Source of the DNA: Epithemia pelagica
Lineage: Eukaryota > Bacillariophyta > Bacillariophyceae > Surirellales > Surirellaceae
Direction of reading: 5' to 3'
Assembly (NCBI GenBank): GCA_946965045.2
Contig: OX337235.1
Coordinates: 248,001 to 312,000, forward strand
Length of the DNA: 64,000 bases
Shown here: piece after piece, positions 20,492 through 31,165 of the stretch
Layout: each line of letters begins with the position of its first letter
How positions within the stretch are numbered: position 1 is the stretch's first letter
The notes under the pieces: model-generated
What the model saw: only the letters and a program-made list of their open reading frames with translations
Told to the model about the DNA's origin: nothing
Database searches by the model: none
Position numbers and translations under genes: made by a program

Positions 20492-21169
20492 TCATATCTG
20501 TATTCTTCTCGTGTGTACACGCTCTTCTTCTTCGTGTTGTTGTTGCTGGCGCTGGTCAGCCTCCTTCCTCCGAGCAGTGTTACTCTTGCTGGTGCTGGTG
20601 GATTTCCCCGTACTTTTTCGTCTCCTGCTTCTCGATTGCTTGGGTCGTGGGCTGTAGTACGCCTGCGCCGAGGACAGAGCGCTTGTACTACCCGATAGGA
20701 TATCCGGTTGTCGTTGCACTGGCGATCGTGGTGCTTCAGAGTCTCTTCTTCGTTGCGGCTTTTTGGGTGGTTGAACTTGGGCATCATCCCGAGAGGACAA
20801 AGAGGAACTCCCACACGAGGCATCCCATCGACAACCTCCACTGCTACTGCAGCTGCTATTGCACGAACTGGACATGGTACTGGTCGAAGAACTGGTACTC
20901 GAGAAACTGTGCAGAGAATCCGCGTGCAGGGATATTTCATCCTCATCCTCCTCTTCCCAATGATGGCGGCCCAGAAGTCTGCGTCGATACAAGGCTCGTT
21001 GATAGGGAACTTTGGCATCGTCACGAATCACTTGCAGACTGCTCTTCTGGAACGATGAAGCAGGCGACAAGGAAGACTGCAGCTTGATGGAAGAGAAAAA
21101 CGTGGCCAACGCAGGTTGCTCTTGTTGTTCCAACAGCTTGGGTTGAAGCTCGGGTTGTGGCACAGTCAT
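20492..21169 (-). CDS. Low-complexity Ser/Arg-rich protein, hypothetical
   Basis: A 225-residue frame from the ATG at 21169 (MTVPQPELQPKLLEQ). An upstream extension exists without a better ATG. The N-terminal part has some order (ATFFSSIKLQ, then ALYRRRLLGRHHWEEEDEDEI). The rest is Ser-rich, then basic (RPKQSRSRRRKSTGKST), with a Gln/Glu-rich end. The basic blocks could be nuclear signals. No family is recognised. It is included because it is long, has a clean start and shows one-sided coding composition, but it could be non-coding. Confidence 0.45.
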   Translation of the reverse strand: MTVPQPELQPKLLEQQEQPALATFFSSIKLQSSLSPASSFQKSSLQVIRDDAKVPYQRALYRRRLLGRHHWEEEDEDEISLHADSLHSFSSTSSSTSTMSSSCNSSCSSSGGCRWDASCGSSSLSSRDDAQVQPPKKPQRRRDSEAPRSPVQRQPDILSGSTSALSSAQAYYSPRPKQSRSRRRKSTGKSTSTSKSNTARRKEADQRQQQQHEEEERVHTRRIQI

Positions 21170-21738
21170 GGTGGTATTGCGTAACGCTTCAATGTTTTCT
21201 TTTGTGTGACCAAATTTATGACTCGAGAAGGGAAGAGCCAGAGGAGATTGGATCGTAAGAAGAGGTTCGGGGATGGCGATGGTTCTTGATATCCGTAACA
21301 ACCAGCAACCACACTACCACAACACACGATTGACAAGATTGAAAAAATGGGTGTCCCACCGAAATTTGTGGGGAACCCCGACCCGACTTGACTCGAGTGC
21401 CGTCGCCGGAATCTAACGCATGCGATCGCCGTGGGAGTGTTTCCGGGACGCTGACCAGGTGGTGCACCATAGATATTTGAATGGGACAGTTGGTAGACTT
21501 AATTTTTCAACGATCAAAATTTGGAGGGGAATGAGAGCTGGACTATGCCCGACCTTCCAGCTCGTACAATTTCATAGTACATGATTATTAAAGCTGCTGG
21601 GATCGAAGTATCAAAATTATACACCCCATCTGTATGCTCGCCGAAACTGTCAATCTTTAATTGTTTTGAGGCCGGATCTCGCGAGAGATTGGCACTTCAT
21701 TTATTATGCCCCTGATCGAAAAATTGCAAGCATTTTCC
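21170..21738. other. Intergenic region before the hAT element
   Basis: No gene. The target duplication ATGAGCCA of the hAT element begins at 21739. Confidence 0.4.
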
Positions 21739-21903
21739 ATGAGCCATAGAGGTGGCTCCAGCAACAGCTCATCTCTGCTGGAGCTAGGTAAGCGCTGGAG
21801 ACGTCTCTGCTGGAGCTAGGTGAGCGCCTCCAGCTGGAGAAAAGACTACCCATGCTACCAGGATGAAAATGCTTAGCTAGAAGCTACTCCTAGTGAATCT
21901 ATC

Positions 21904-22797
21904 TTATGGTGAGAACACATGTTCCCAATTCTCACGTAAAAAATGTAAATCTGTAACGGTGGAAGGGTCCAGTGATGCTTGTTTCGCAGATATGATCAGT
22001 CCTGCAATACTGAATGCCCGTTCAGAAGAGGCAGCAGTCGCAGGCAACGCAAGATATTTTCTTGCTAGGCGCCAAATGTTGGGAAATTCACTTTCTTTCA
22101 TCTTCCACCATGACGCCAAAGGATCCGTGAATCTTGTTGTATCATTGACTTTATATGACAACTTGAGTCCCTTGGATCTACGAAACCTATCCATTTCAAG
22201 ATGGCAGATGGTTTGAAATGGAACATGACCCGCATAGCTCGTCATTTCTTCTCCGTCACTGTCTTCATTTTCCAGGATATTTCCTAGTGTGTCACTAACT
22301 TCAATTTCAGTCTCAGCTTTCTGCTTTTTTCGTAGCGGTGAAGAAGCTGTGGTGCCAGGATCAACACCACCATCATCTGGCTGATTGGTCGTTCTCTTCA
22401 TGTTTTCGCTGTCTTGGTCTTCCGGTCCCCACTCCACCAGCTCCTTCAACAACTCATCCCAAATTTTTGATTGGGTGTCTGTCGAGAGCGTTTTCATTTC
22501 TTTTGTCCTCGGATCCAAGGCGCAGGCCTTAAAAAAGGCTGGATGTAGCCCCATCTGTCGTTTGCGAGAACCACGGACAACGGATCTTGTGAATGACTCC
22601 TGTATGTTCCCGAAATGCTTCACAAACTCTTCTTTCATTTGTTTTGCCAAGTGTATCACATTGCTATTCATATATTCTTCTTCCATTAGGTCATCCAAGT
22701 TCTTTGATATACTCAGTAGGAGAAGTATTGTGATTGAGGAGGTCACGTAGTACTTTCCAGACAACTTCTTCTGCGCCTCTTTGAAGGGCGCGAGAAG
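21904..22797 (-). pseudogene. hAT transposase, C-terminal half
   Basis: The C-terminal part of the hAT transposase, cut off from its N-terminal half by the copia insertion at 22803. Reading across the removed insertion keeps the frame (ALQQLTI joins to LLAPFKEAQ). It holds the hAT dimerisation motif: PLASWWKMKESEFPNIWRLA, then KYLALPATAASSERAFSIAG, then SAKQASLDPSTV and LHFLRENW. This is the hATC region, conserved and near the C-terminus in the family. The stop is at 21904. Confidence 0.9.
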
Positions 22798-22802
22798 AAT
22801 TG
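22798..22802. repeat. Target duplication of the intact copia, left copy
   Basis: AATTG, matching 31161-31165. A 5-bp duplication is standard for Ty1/copia integration. Confidence 0.95.
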
Positions 22803-23585
22803 TGTTAGAATTCTCACCGTCTATGGTGGTTAGATTCTACATCTCATCGATTCCCCATGTCACATAGCCTCGTGCTATCGCATCATGCCCTCTAGCTTCG
22901 AGCTATGTTTCCTAGCTTCGCGCTATATCGACCTATATTTCTTCGCAAATCATGAAAAGTGAGAATAGATTGACGAACTCACTCTCAAGACTAAACTGGG
23001 TCGTGCGGTATTACAACAGACATAAATTTGGCCGTTGCTCGGACATTATACTAACGCCCTAAGCGTACGCGCCCGAAATCATCGAGCGCGCCCAAGCGAC
23101 ATCCGAGCACTATCGGCATCTATCCGATCCAACGGTCTAAGTATCCCAAGCACGACACACGATCACGCGAGACCATATTTCCATTCCCACAATCTCCAAA
23201 TTGTCAACAAGCTGCGCGCCATGAAAACAACTATGCCAACCCAAAGCAAGAGCTGTTGACCCTGTATATGTTATCCGCCCACATATACATGTCATATACA
23301 TCACATGAATCAACTCCAACTATTCCAAACCTGTTGCCGCCAAGAACCTATGACACATGACCCTTGGCAGGACCGAACATTTCACGTAGACCTATCGTAG
23401 TAATCAACACACAATCTAACAATATCACCATTTATCACATCCTCTTTTGTGTCCCGACTATCCTTCTGATAGACTTCGACTTGCTTGCTTCTCTGACCCT
23501 GAGAAGCTTGTATCGGTTGGTGACCTACCTGATTGTCTGCTCTACCGAGCATCAATGTCCCTACGATTCAGAAAGAATTGTAACA
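22803..23585 (+). repeat. 5' LTR of the intact copia
   Basis: 783 bp, TGTTAG...TAACA, the same length as the 3' LTR. Read side by side it shows no difference. It should contain the promoter and U5. No short ORF inside it is credited as coding. The primer-binding site just downstream was not identified with confidence. Confidence 0.9.
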
Positions 23586-23621
23586 GATTAACAGTCTCAA
23601 AGCTTATTTCCTTGTGGTTTC

Positions 23622-24401
23622 ATGGATACTAACGAGATTATCACTCCTGTACGACAGATCTATCGAGCCAACCTGCATCCCGGGCAGCCCGATACCCTGG
23701 TGCAGCAGGAACTGGTGCCGACGCCGAAGGCAGCCAACACATCGGTCAACATCTCCGTCGACAGTTCCAACAGCAACCCATTCGAGACTCCAACCCAGCC
23801 TCACGCTCCAATCCCTGCGCCGTTGCTTCGGCCCCCGAGTCCGCCTCGTCGGCTCGTCCCTTCTCGATCCCGTCGTACCACCCGGTTGATTGCTGATCAT
23901 ATCAAGTACTTCCGCCAACCAACTTGTTCGACCTTCGATCCCGAGATCATCCGTGGGGAGACCCAGATCGAACGCCAGTTCCAATCGGTGACCCACATCG
24001 TCGACCAAGAAGACATTGACCGTCTGAACGACCAACTTCATCGTTCTCCGAGGCGTCGCCTCATCTTTGCCGCCCTCTCGGGCAACCCCATCCGTACTGT
24101 CCACCTCCGCTTCCTAACCTTCGAGCGCCCAACTGGATACTACAATACCATCCACGTCGTGAACGCGACGACTTGCCCTCTGCCTCCTAACGTTGTACGC
24201 CTAGATAACTACGTTGCCTACATCCACGAGGTCCATACCATCGAGGACCATCGTGCAACTATCTACCCTTTGCGTGCCGAGGTCGAGAACCACCTGGCTG
24301 AAGGTGATTCCCCTTCTTCTGTTGCTTGTGCTGCCCCATCTGAGCCTGGAAGCGACTCTGATTATTCGGAAGAGGGTGAGGATTCGGAGACCGAAGCTTA
24401 A
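23622..24401 (+). CDS. Extra ORF between 5' LTR and gag-pol
   Basis: A 259-residue ORF with its own ATG and stop (TAA), separated from gag-pol by about 290 bp. It starts MDTNEIITPVRQIY and has a Pro/Arg-rich part (PRRLVPSRSRRTTRL). A more ordered centre follows (DRLNDQLHRSPRRRLIFAAL, then HLRFLTFERPTGYYN and VVRLDNYVAYIHEVHTIED) and an acidic tail (DSDYSEEGEDSETEA). No family was recognised. Its intact frame in an element with identical LTRs suggests it is expressed. How it is translated relative to gag-pol is unknown: subgenomic RNA, re-initiation or an internal start are all possible. Confidence 0.65.
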   Translation: MDTNEIITPVRQIYRANLHPGQPDTLVQQELVPTPKAANTSVNISVDSSNSNPFETPTQPHAPIPAPLLRPPSPPRRLVPSRSRRTTRLIADHIKYFRQPTCSTFDPEIIRGETQIERQFQSVTHIVDQEDIDRLNDQLHRSPRRRLIFAALSGNPIRTVHLRFLTFERPTGYYNTIHVVNATTCPLPPNVVRLDNYVAYIHEVHTIEDHRATIYPLRAEVENHLAEGDSPSSVACAAPSEPGSDSDYSEEGEDSETEA

Positions 24402-24695
24402 TTACTCATAGTTAACTCCCGTCCTCTCAAAACCTTTCCAAGACTTAAACTCAACGCACATCCGGGTACCTTTGGTCGCACAACACGCCACACATTCCCG
24501 TCAAATCGCGAAAATTCGGCGAAAATTTGTTGAAACTCGGCGAAAATTTGTCGAAATCAACGGAAATTTCCAGGAGTCGCACATCACAACACACATCCGG
24601 GTATCACATACGTGGTACATACGTGGCACACGTGGTACATCCGGGTTCACATCACATCACACATTAAATAAACATCGAACCAACCAAATAACACC
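24402..24695 (+). other. Spacer between the leader ORF and gag-pol
   Basis: Non-coding spacer with several short direct repeats: ACATCCGGGTA-like motifs and repeats of CGGCGAAAATTTGT. It could be a packaging, dimerisation or internal-promoter region; that is inference. Confidence 0.4.
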
Positions 24696-27600
24696 ATGGA
24701 TCCTCAATCACCCAAGACACCTACGACTCCTAAGGGAGAAGATAACCAAGACAATGTCTCGGACACAGACCTATTCGACCACATCATATTTACTGTCTGC
24801 CAATTCTTCACCAAAGAAAGGGCCGACTACTTAATGAAGTGGATGAAATACCATGGTTTTGAGAACATTACCCATGTTATCTCGTATATGCAAACTAATA
24901 CCGAGGAATCCATGAAGGAACTGACACAATACAAGGTCAACAAACAGACACATGATCTACAAGGCCCCACAAGACAGCAGATCAAGCTCTTGGCTTATTG
25001 GGCCACATACAAGACCAATGAAATTCAAGACGAGCTATCCAATAGCGACTGGATGAACCTAACGAGGAAAGAGTTCAACACTTGGAGGATCAACACAGAT
25101 TTCTCTAAGGGACCACCTAGTCAAGTCCCAGTCTCGCCAATGAAGTCACCGTCATCTGTGAAATCTGTCAGCACAGTTACTGCCGCATCCCAATCTCAAC
25201 AAGACCTTACAGCATTCAGAAAGGGAACTAAGCGCGACGCAACTGCATACGAGGTATTCAAGGATGAACGATACTACGATTCATTCTGGCGTGTATTCAA
25301 GACTACAGCTAAGGCTCAAGGCCTATCCAACGTCCTGAATTTCAAATACACACCACCCCATGATGATGAGTATGCCGAAGAACTTTTTCAAGAGCAACAA
25401 GTATTTCTTTACTCCGTTCTTGTCCGTATCATTCAGACTGACCAAGGTCGAGCCTATGTACGTGAACATGAACATGATGAAGATGCGCGTGCCGTATTGC
25501 AGAAGTTACACTCTTTGCATACCGAATCCGACCTAGCAAAGCGAGAAGTCCTCCGCTTAACCAACTACATTTCCAATCTACGTCTTGACGACACATGGCG
25601 CGGAACAACACGTCAATTTCTTCTACACTTTCAAGAGCAGCTACGTTTGCTAGACAATTTAGTGACATTGTCTGATTGCATCCCTGATCATACCAGGATG
25701 ACCTTCCTCATGCAAGCTGTAGAAAAGGTACCTGATCTCCGCCGAGTCAAGATCTTGGATAATGTGGTGAACACCAAATCCGGTGCAAAATCCCTTTGCT
25801 ATCAATCATACTTCCGTCTCCTTCTAGACGCAGCTTATGACCATGATCAAGCAACCCAGTCATCTGTTCATAGTCGCCGTCGACATGTCAAACAACATGA
25901 ATCACTATATGGCCAAGATACAGATGCTGACATAACCTCACAAGATGATATGGAGTATCATGTCCACAACACCAAAGCGACATCTGAATCTCCATCCTCT
26001 TCGTCCAAGGTTAGTCTACCGCGTGACCTATGGTTCAAACTTTCTGAAGAAGATCGCAAGTTGATCATTGAGTATAACAAGATGATTCAAGCACCTTCAT
26101 CAACAACACCGAGGACAGTGCAAACACATGCCCTCGACATTGATCCGGAACCTGATCCTGACCCCAACCAAGTTGCATCTGATGACGACTCACCTGGCGT
26201 AGTCCCTGAGCATTCAGATGATTCAGATCCGGTTACACAATTTATCAACCAAGCCATGACGACTGATATCAATCACCCGGCAACTGACCTGACTAGTGTT
26301 CTTTCTAACGCCAAGTCCAAGACAAGCAAGAAGGTTACTTTCAAAGCCAACATGCATAAACAAGCAGGACATGTCCCACGCTATCTGTTTTCCAGGAAAT
26401 CTACTTTACCAGGGAATCAATTGATTGACCGTGGTGCTAATGGAGGACTTGCTGGTTCTGACATGCGCATCCTTTCTAAGACTGGCCGTCATATCACTAT
26501 TGTGGGTATTGATAACCATGAACTTACTGGGCTTCCTGTCGTCACATGTGCCGCAAAGTTTGAGACCAATGATGGACCTATTGTCGGCATCTTCAATGAA
26601 TATGCTTATTATGGGAAGGGCTTATCTATCCATGCTCCTGGTCAATTCGAGCATTTCGGACTTGCTGTTGATGAACGATCTGTTAAAGTTGATGGTAAAC
26701 AACGCATCACTACACTTGATGGTCGTGCCATACCCCTTCACATCAAGGATGGGTTAGCCTACATCCACTCCTTGGGTATCCCCAGCGACGATGACATGGA
26801 TACCTTACCTCAGATCATCTTCACGTCACCCGACACATGGGATCCTGGTGTTCTGGACCATTCGTATTCTCCCACACCCTCTGACAATGATCCTGATTGG
26901 AAACACGTCAAGACTGATGGTAGTATGTCGAACCATCCATATGACAACTATGGGGAGTACACTGATCGTGTTGTTTGTAACCTCAATCTCCTTTTGGATC
27001 TCCCATATGATCATGGACCTGACGACGCACCCTTCTTTTCTATCTATGCTGACGCAGAAGGTAATGATCCTACACTTCATGCCTCTGTCCACCGTCGTTA
27101 CCAGGAAGCGTATGACTGGAAGAAGTTCCGTCCATTCTTTGGTTGGCAATCTGAAGATGTTATTGCCGATACGTTCAAGCACACTACACGTAATGGTAGC
27201 ATTACTTTTGACCACGACACCCTCAAGAAACATTTCAAGGCTCGCAATCCGGTCCTTAATATACCTCGACGTCATGAACCCGTTGCTACTGACTCGGTTT
27301 TCTCCGACACCCCTGCTGTTGACCATGGCGGTAAAGTCGCACAAATCTTTGTTGGTCGAGATACTCTGGTTACTGATATCTATGGGATCAAGTCGACCAA
27401 ACAGTTTGTCAATACTCTCCAGGATAACATCCGGTTTCGTGGTGCCATGGAGACCCTTATCAGTGATGGTGGTTCATCTCTCATCTCTCAAAAGGTCAAA
27501 GACATTCTTCGCACTTTGCTTATTGGGGAGTATCGATCTGAACCTTATCATCAACACCAGAATAAGGCTGAAAACCGTTATCAGACCGTTAAACGTATGA

Positions 27601-30383
27601 CCAACGCTCTCATGAATGCCACTGGTTGCCCTGCCAACACCTGGCTTCTTTGCCTTGAGTATGTCTGTGACTTATTGAACCATACGTCATCACCCACCCA
27701 CTCCGGTCGCACTCCTCTTGAGGCTCTCTCCGGTCGCCCACCCGACATTACTCATCTCTTGTTCTTTCCTTTCTGGGATGAGGTTTACTACCGTGTCGAC
27801 CCCGCTGAACCCAATTCCGGTTCATATCCATCTTCTTCTGATGAGAAACTTGGCCACTGGGTTGGTTTTGCTCACAATGTTGGTGATTCTTTTACTTGGA
27901 AAATTCTCACCCAGGATAACCAGATAATCTATCGTTCTGCCGTTCGCCGTGTTGAATCCACTACACCTAACCTACGTGTGGATCGACCTTCAGGGGAGGA
28001 TTCGTCTGAGAAGGATGACAATGATAAGCAAGCTGACACTGTCTTCATTCGCAGTGATAGTGAAGATCCATCCAAACCAATGCCCATGATCGATTTTGAC
28101 GACATGATAGGACGCACATTCCTATGCGACACAGAAGAAAATGGGGAGCGACACCGTGCACGTGTCATCAAACGAGTCATTGATCTTAATGAAGAAGCAA
28201 CGAAACAGGAAGAACGTGTCAAGTACATTTACCGAAAGACAAATTCTGATGTTGATGAGATGATATCCTATAATCAACTCATGGAGTATATCGAACGAGA
28301 TAACCAAGCTCAAACCTCTGGAGATAATCTTTTCAGGTTCAGGGATGTCATTGCCCATCAAGGCCCACTGAACACAACTGATCCAGATTACAAGGGGAGC
28401 AAATATAATTTGCTTGTTGATTGGGAAACTGGGGAGACTACCTATGAACCTTTATCACTCATCGCCAATGATGATCCGATCACTGTAGCAATTTATGGAA
28501 AGAAACATGGTTTACTCAACGAACCTGGATGGAAGCATTTGAAACGTTATGTCAAAACAAGCAAACGTCTCATTCGAGCAGCCAAACAGTCAAGGATTAA
28601 ACAAGTTCACCATTCCGTCAAGTATAAGTTTGGATTTCAAGTACCACGCAATTATGAGGAAGCTGTTGCTCTTGATAAACAACATGGCAACACAAAGTGG
28701 CAGGATGCAACAGAATTAGAATTGTCACAGATCCAGTCCTACAAGACATTCAAGGATTTTGGGAAAGCCATCTTCATTAAAGGGAAAGTATCCAATGCAC
28801 CTGAAGGATATCATAAGATACGTGTGCATCTTGTCTTTGACGTAAAACATGATGGACGACATAAAGCAAGACTTGTCGCAGATGGACATCTCACAAAAGA
28901 ACCTGTTGAGACAATCTATTCAGGTGTTGTTTCCATTCGCAACCTCCGCATTGCCTTATTCCTGGGTACTTTGAATGACTTGGAAATATGGGGAGCAGAT
29001 ATTGGAAATGCATATCTGGAAGCCTTGACAGGGGAGAAAATTTTCATTGTCGCAGGACCTGAATTCAAGGAATTAGAAGGTCACATCCTGATTATATACA
29101 AGGCACTTTATGGATTGAAGTCATCAGGCGCACGCTGGCATGATGTCTTATTCGATGTTTTGACAGACATGGGATTTTCACCAAGCAAAGCAGATCCGGA
29201 TATCTGGATGAGGAAAGCACCTGGAGAAGACTGTTACGAATACATTGCCGTATACGTTGATGACTTAGCCATTATTTCTACTGATCCTGGGAATATCTGC
29301 AAGATCCTGAAGGAGAAATACAACTTCAAACTCAAAGGAGATGGACCTATTGATTTCCATTTGGGATGTTGTTACACCAAGGATTCTGATGGAACATTCG
29401 TAGCAGATCCAAGACGCTACATTGGTAAGATGATGGACACTTTCGAACGAATCTTCAAGGAGAAACCCAAGAAAGCCAAAACACCTCTTATTGGTGGAGA
29501 CCATCCTGAATTGGATGATTCTGAGCTCCTTGATGAAGAAGGTACTAGCCATTTCCAAACTCTGATTGGACAACTCCAATGGGTGATCACTATTGGTCGT
29601 TTCGACGTCTTCACCGCTACAATGACACTATCACGCTTTCGTGCTGCTCCGAGGAAAGGACATCTTGATAGAGCCAAGCGTATCTATGGATACCTTGCAC
29701 ATCTCCCAGAAGGCGCAATCAGATTTAGGATTGGAGAGCCTGATTATTCAAGTCTTCCTACCCAAGAATTTGATTGGACTCGCACTGTCTATTCGAATGC
29801 AAGTGAACGTATTCCTGAAGACTGCCCAACACCTCTTGGCCGCTATGTTACCACAACTCATTATGTTGATGCCAATCTCATGCATGACATAGTCACTGGT
29901 AAATCCGTCACTGCTGTTCTACATTTGTTGAACGGAACACCTATTGACTGGTACAGCAAGAGACAGAGCACGGTGGAAACTGCTACCTATGGATCCGAGT
30001 TTGTGGCTGCAAGGACAGCAATAGATCAGATTACAGAATTACGACATTCTCTCCGCTACCTTGGAGTACCTATCCGAGAGCGAAGTTACTTGTACGGAGA
30101 TAACAGATCTGTTGTGCTCAATGCAACCGTTCCTCACTCCATACTATCCAAGAGACACCATCTTCTGTCATACCACCGAGTTCGTGAAGCCATCGCAGCA
30201 AAGTATGTTGCATTCTACTGGAAAGATGGAAAGACCAACCCTGCCGATATCCTTAGCAAACATTGGGATTTCGTATCTATTTGGCCCATGCTCAAGCCAT
30301 TGTTGTTTTGGAAAGGAGAAGTTCAAGATCTCAACAAATCCAATGATGACAAGGCTGAAACGACGAGTTGTGGGGAGTGTTAG
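24696..30383 (+). CDS. copia gag-pol polyprotein, 1895 aa
   Basis: A single frame from ATG 24696. Gag occupies roughly residues 1-560 (acidic, no obvious CCHC knuckle). The protease has LIDRGANGG with its Asp at residue 578, so DRG replaces the usual DSG/DTG. The integrase D, D and E lie in VTDIYG (Asp near 894), LISDGGSSL and NKAENRYQ. The reverse transcriptase has ADIGNAYLEA and YVDD at 1520-1523, and the RNase H has THYVDAN, TYGSEFVAARTA, YGDNRSVV and PADILSKHW. The stop TAG at 30381-30383 lies inside the 3' LTR, just after a purine-rich run GTTGTGGGGAG that fits a polypurine tract. Confidence 0.95.
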   Translation: MDPQSPKTPTTPKGEDNQDNVSDTDLFDHIIFTVCQFFTKERADYLMKWMKYHGFENITHVISYMQTNTEESMKELTQYKVNKQTHDLQGPTRQQIKLLAYWATYKTNEIQDELSNSDWMNLTRKEFNTWRINTDFSKGPPSQVPVSPMKSPSSVKSVSTVTAASQSQQDLTAFRKGTKRDATAYEVFKDERYYDSFWRVFKTTAKAQGLSNVLNFKYTPPHDDEYAEELFQEQQVFLYSVLVRIIQTDQGRAYVREHEHDEDARAVLQKLHSLHTESDLAKREVLRLTNYISNLRLDDTWRGTTRQFLLHFQEQLRLLDNLVTLSDCIPDHTRMTFLMQAVEKVPDLRRVKILDNVVNTKSGAKSLCYQSYFRLLLDAAYDHDQATQSSVHSRRRHVKQHESLYGQDTDADITSQDDMEYHVHNTKATSESPSSSSKVSLPRDLWFKLSEEDRKLIIEYNKMIQAPSSTTPRTVQTHALDIDPEPDPDPNQVASDDDSPGVVPEHSDDSDPVTQFINQAMTTDINHPATDLTSVLSNAKSKTSKKVTFKANMHKQAGHVPRYLFSRKSTLPGNQLIDRGANGGLAGSDMRILSKTGRHITIVGIDNHELTGLPVVTCAAKFETNDGPIVGIFNEYAYYGKGLSIHAPGQFEHFGLAVDERSVKVDGKQRITTLDGRAIPLHIKDGLAYIHSLGIPSDDDMDTLPQIIFTSPDTWDPGVLDHSYSPTPSDNDPDWKHVKTDGSMSNHPYDNYGEYTDRVVCNLNLLLDLPYDHGPDDAPFFSIYADAEGNDPTLHASVHRRYQEAYDWKKFRPFFGWQSEDVIADTFKHTTRNGSITFDHDTLKKHFKARNPVLNIPRRHEPVATDSVFSDTPAVDHGGKVAQIFVGRDTLVTDIYGIKSTKQFVNTLQDNIRFRGAMETLISDGGSSLISQKVKDILRTLLIGEYRSEPYHQHQNKAENRYQTVKRMTNALMNATGCPANTWLLCLEYVCDLLNHTSSPTHSGRTPLEALSGRPPDITHLLFFPFWDEVYYRVDPAEPNSGSYPSSSDEKLGHWVGFAHNVGDSFTWKILTQDNQIIYRSAVRRVESTTPNLRVDRPSGEDSSEKDDNDKQADTVFIRSDSEDPSKPMPMIDFDDMIGRTFLCDTEENGERHRARVIKRVIDLNEEATKQEERVKYIYRKTNSDVDEMISYNQLMEYIERDNQAQTSGDNLFRFRDVIAHQGPLNTTDPDYKGSKYNLLVDWETGETTYEPLSLIANDDPITVAIYGKKHGLLNEPGWKHLKRYVKTSKRLIRAAKQSRIKQVHHSVKYKFGFQVPRNYEEAVALDKQHGNTKWQDATELELSQIQSYKTFKDFGKAIFIKGKVSNAPEGYHKIRVHLVFDVKHDGRHKARLVADGHLTKEPVETIYSGVVSIRNLRIALFLGTLNDLEIWGADIGNAYLEALTGEKIFIVAGPEFKELEGHILIIYKALYGLKSSGARWHDVLFDVLTDMGFSPSKADPDIWMRKAPGEDCYEYIAVYVDDLAIISTDPGNICKILKEKYNFKLKGDGPIDFHLGCCYTKDSDGTFVADPRRYIGKMMDTFERIFKEKPKKAKTPLIGGDHPELDDSELLDEEGTSHFQTLIGQLQWVITIGRFDVFTATMTLSRFRAAPRKGHLDRAKRIYGYLAHLPEGAIRFRIGEPDYSSLPTQEFDWTRTVYSNASERIPEDCPTPLGRYVTTTHYVDANLMHDIVTGKSVTAVLHLLNGTPIDWYSKRQSTVETATYGSEFVAARTAIDQITELRHSLRYLGVPIRERSYLYGDNRSVVLNATVPHSILSKRHHLLSYHRVREAIAAKYVAFYWKDGKTNPADILSKHWDFVSIWPMLKPLLFWKGEVQDLNKSNDDKAETTSCGEC

Positions 30384-31160
30384 AATTCTCACCGTCTATG
30401 GTGGTTAGATTCTACATCTCATCGATTCCCCATGTCACATAGCCTCGTGCTATCGCATCATGCCCTCTAGCTTCGAGCTATGTTTCCTAGCTTCGCGCTA
30501 TATCGACCTATATTTCTTCGCAAATCATGAAAAGTGAGAATAGATTGACGAACTCACTCTCAAGACTAAACTGGGTCGTGCGGTATTACAACAGACATAA
30601 ATTTGGCCGTTGCTCGGACATTATACTAACGCCCTAAGCGTACGCGCCCGAAATCATCGAGCGCGCCCAAGCGACATCCGAGCACTATCGGCATCTATCC
30701 GATCCAACGGTCTAAGTATCCCAAGCACGACACACGATCACGCGAGACCATATTTCCATTCCCACAATCTCCAAATTGTCAACAAGCTGCGCGCCATGAA
30801 AACAACTATGCCAACCCAAAGCAAGAGCTGTTGACCCTGTATATGTTATCCGCCCACATATACATGTCATATACATCACATGAATCAACTCCAACTATTC
30901 CAAACCTGTTGCCGCCAAGAACCTATGACACATGACCCTTGGCAGGACCGAACATTTCACGTAGACCTATCGTAGTAATCAACACACAATCTAACAATAT
31001 CACCATTTATCACATCCTCTTTTGTGTCCCGACTATCCTTCTGATAGACTTCGACTTGCTTGCTTCTCTGACCCTGAGAAGCTTGTATCGGTTGGTGACC
31101 TACCTGATTGTCTGCTCTACCGAGCATCAATGTCCCTACGATTCAGAAAGAATTGTAACA
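30378..31160 (+). repeat. 3' LTR of the intact copia
   Basis: The same 783 bp as the 5' LTR. Its first six bases contain the polyprotein stop codon. Target duplication AATTG follows at 31161-31165. Confidence 0.95.
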
Positions 31161-31165
31161 AATTG
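31161..31165. repeat. Target duplication of the intact copia, right copy
   Basis: AATTG, matching 22798-22802. Confidence 0.95.

Larger units (their letters stand above)
22803..31160 (+). mobile_element. Apparently intact Ty1/copia retrotransposon
   Basis: Two 783-bp LTRs (22803-23585 and 30378-31160), beginning TGTTAG and ending TAACA, flank one complete polyprotein frame of 1895 codons plus an extra upstream ORF. The LTRs look identical when read side by side, and ORFs inside both translate identically, so the insertion is recent. A 5-bp duplication AATTG lies on each side. It sits inside the hAT transposase gene, on the opposite strand. No inactivating change is visible, so it may be transposition-competent (inference). 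Confidence 0.95.
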
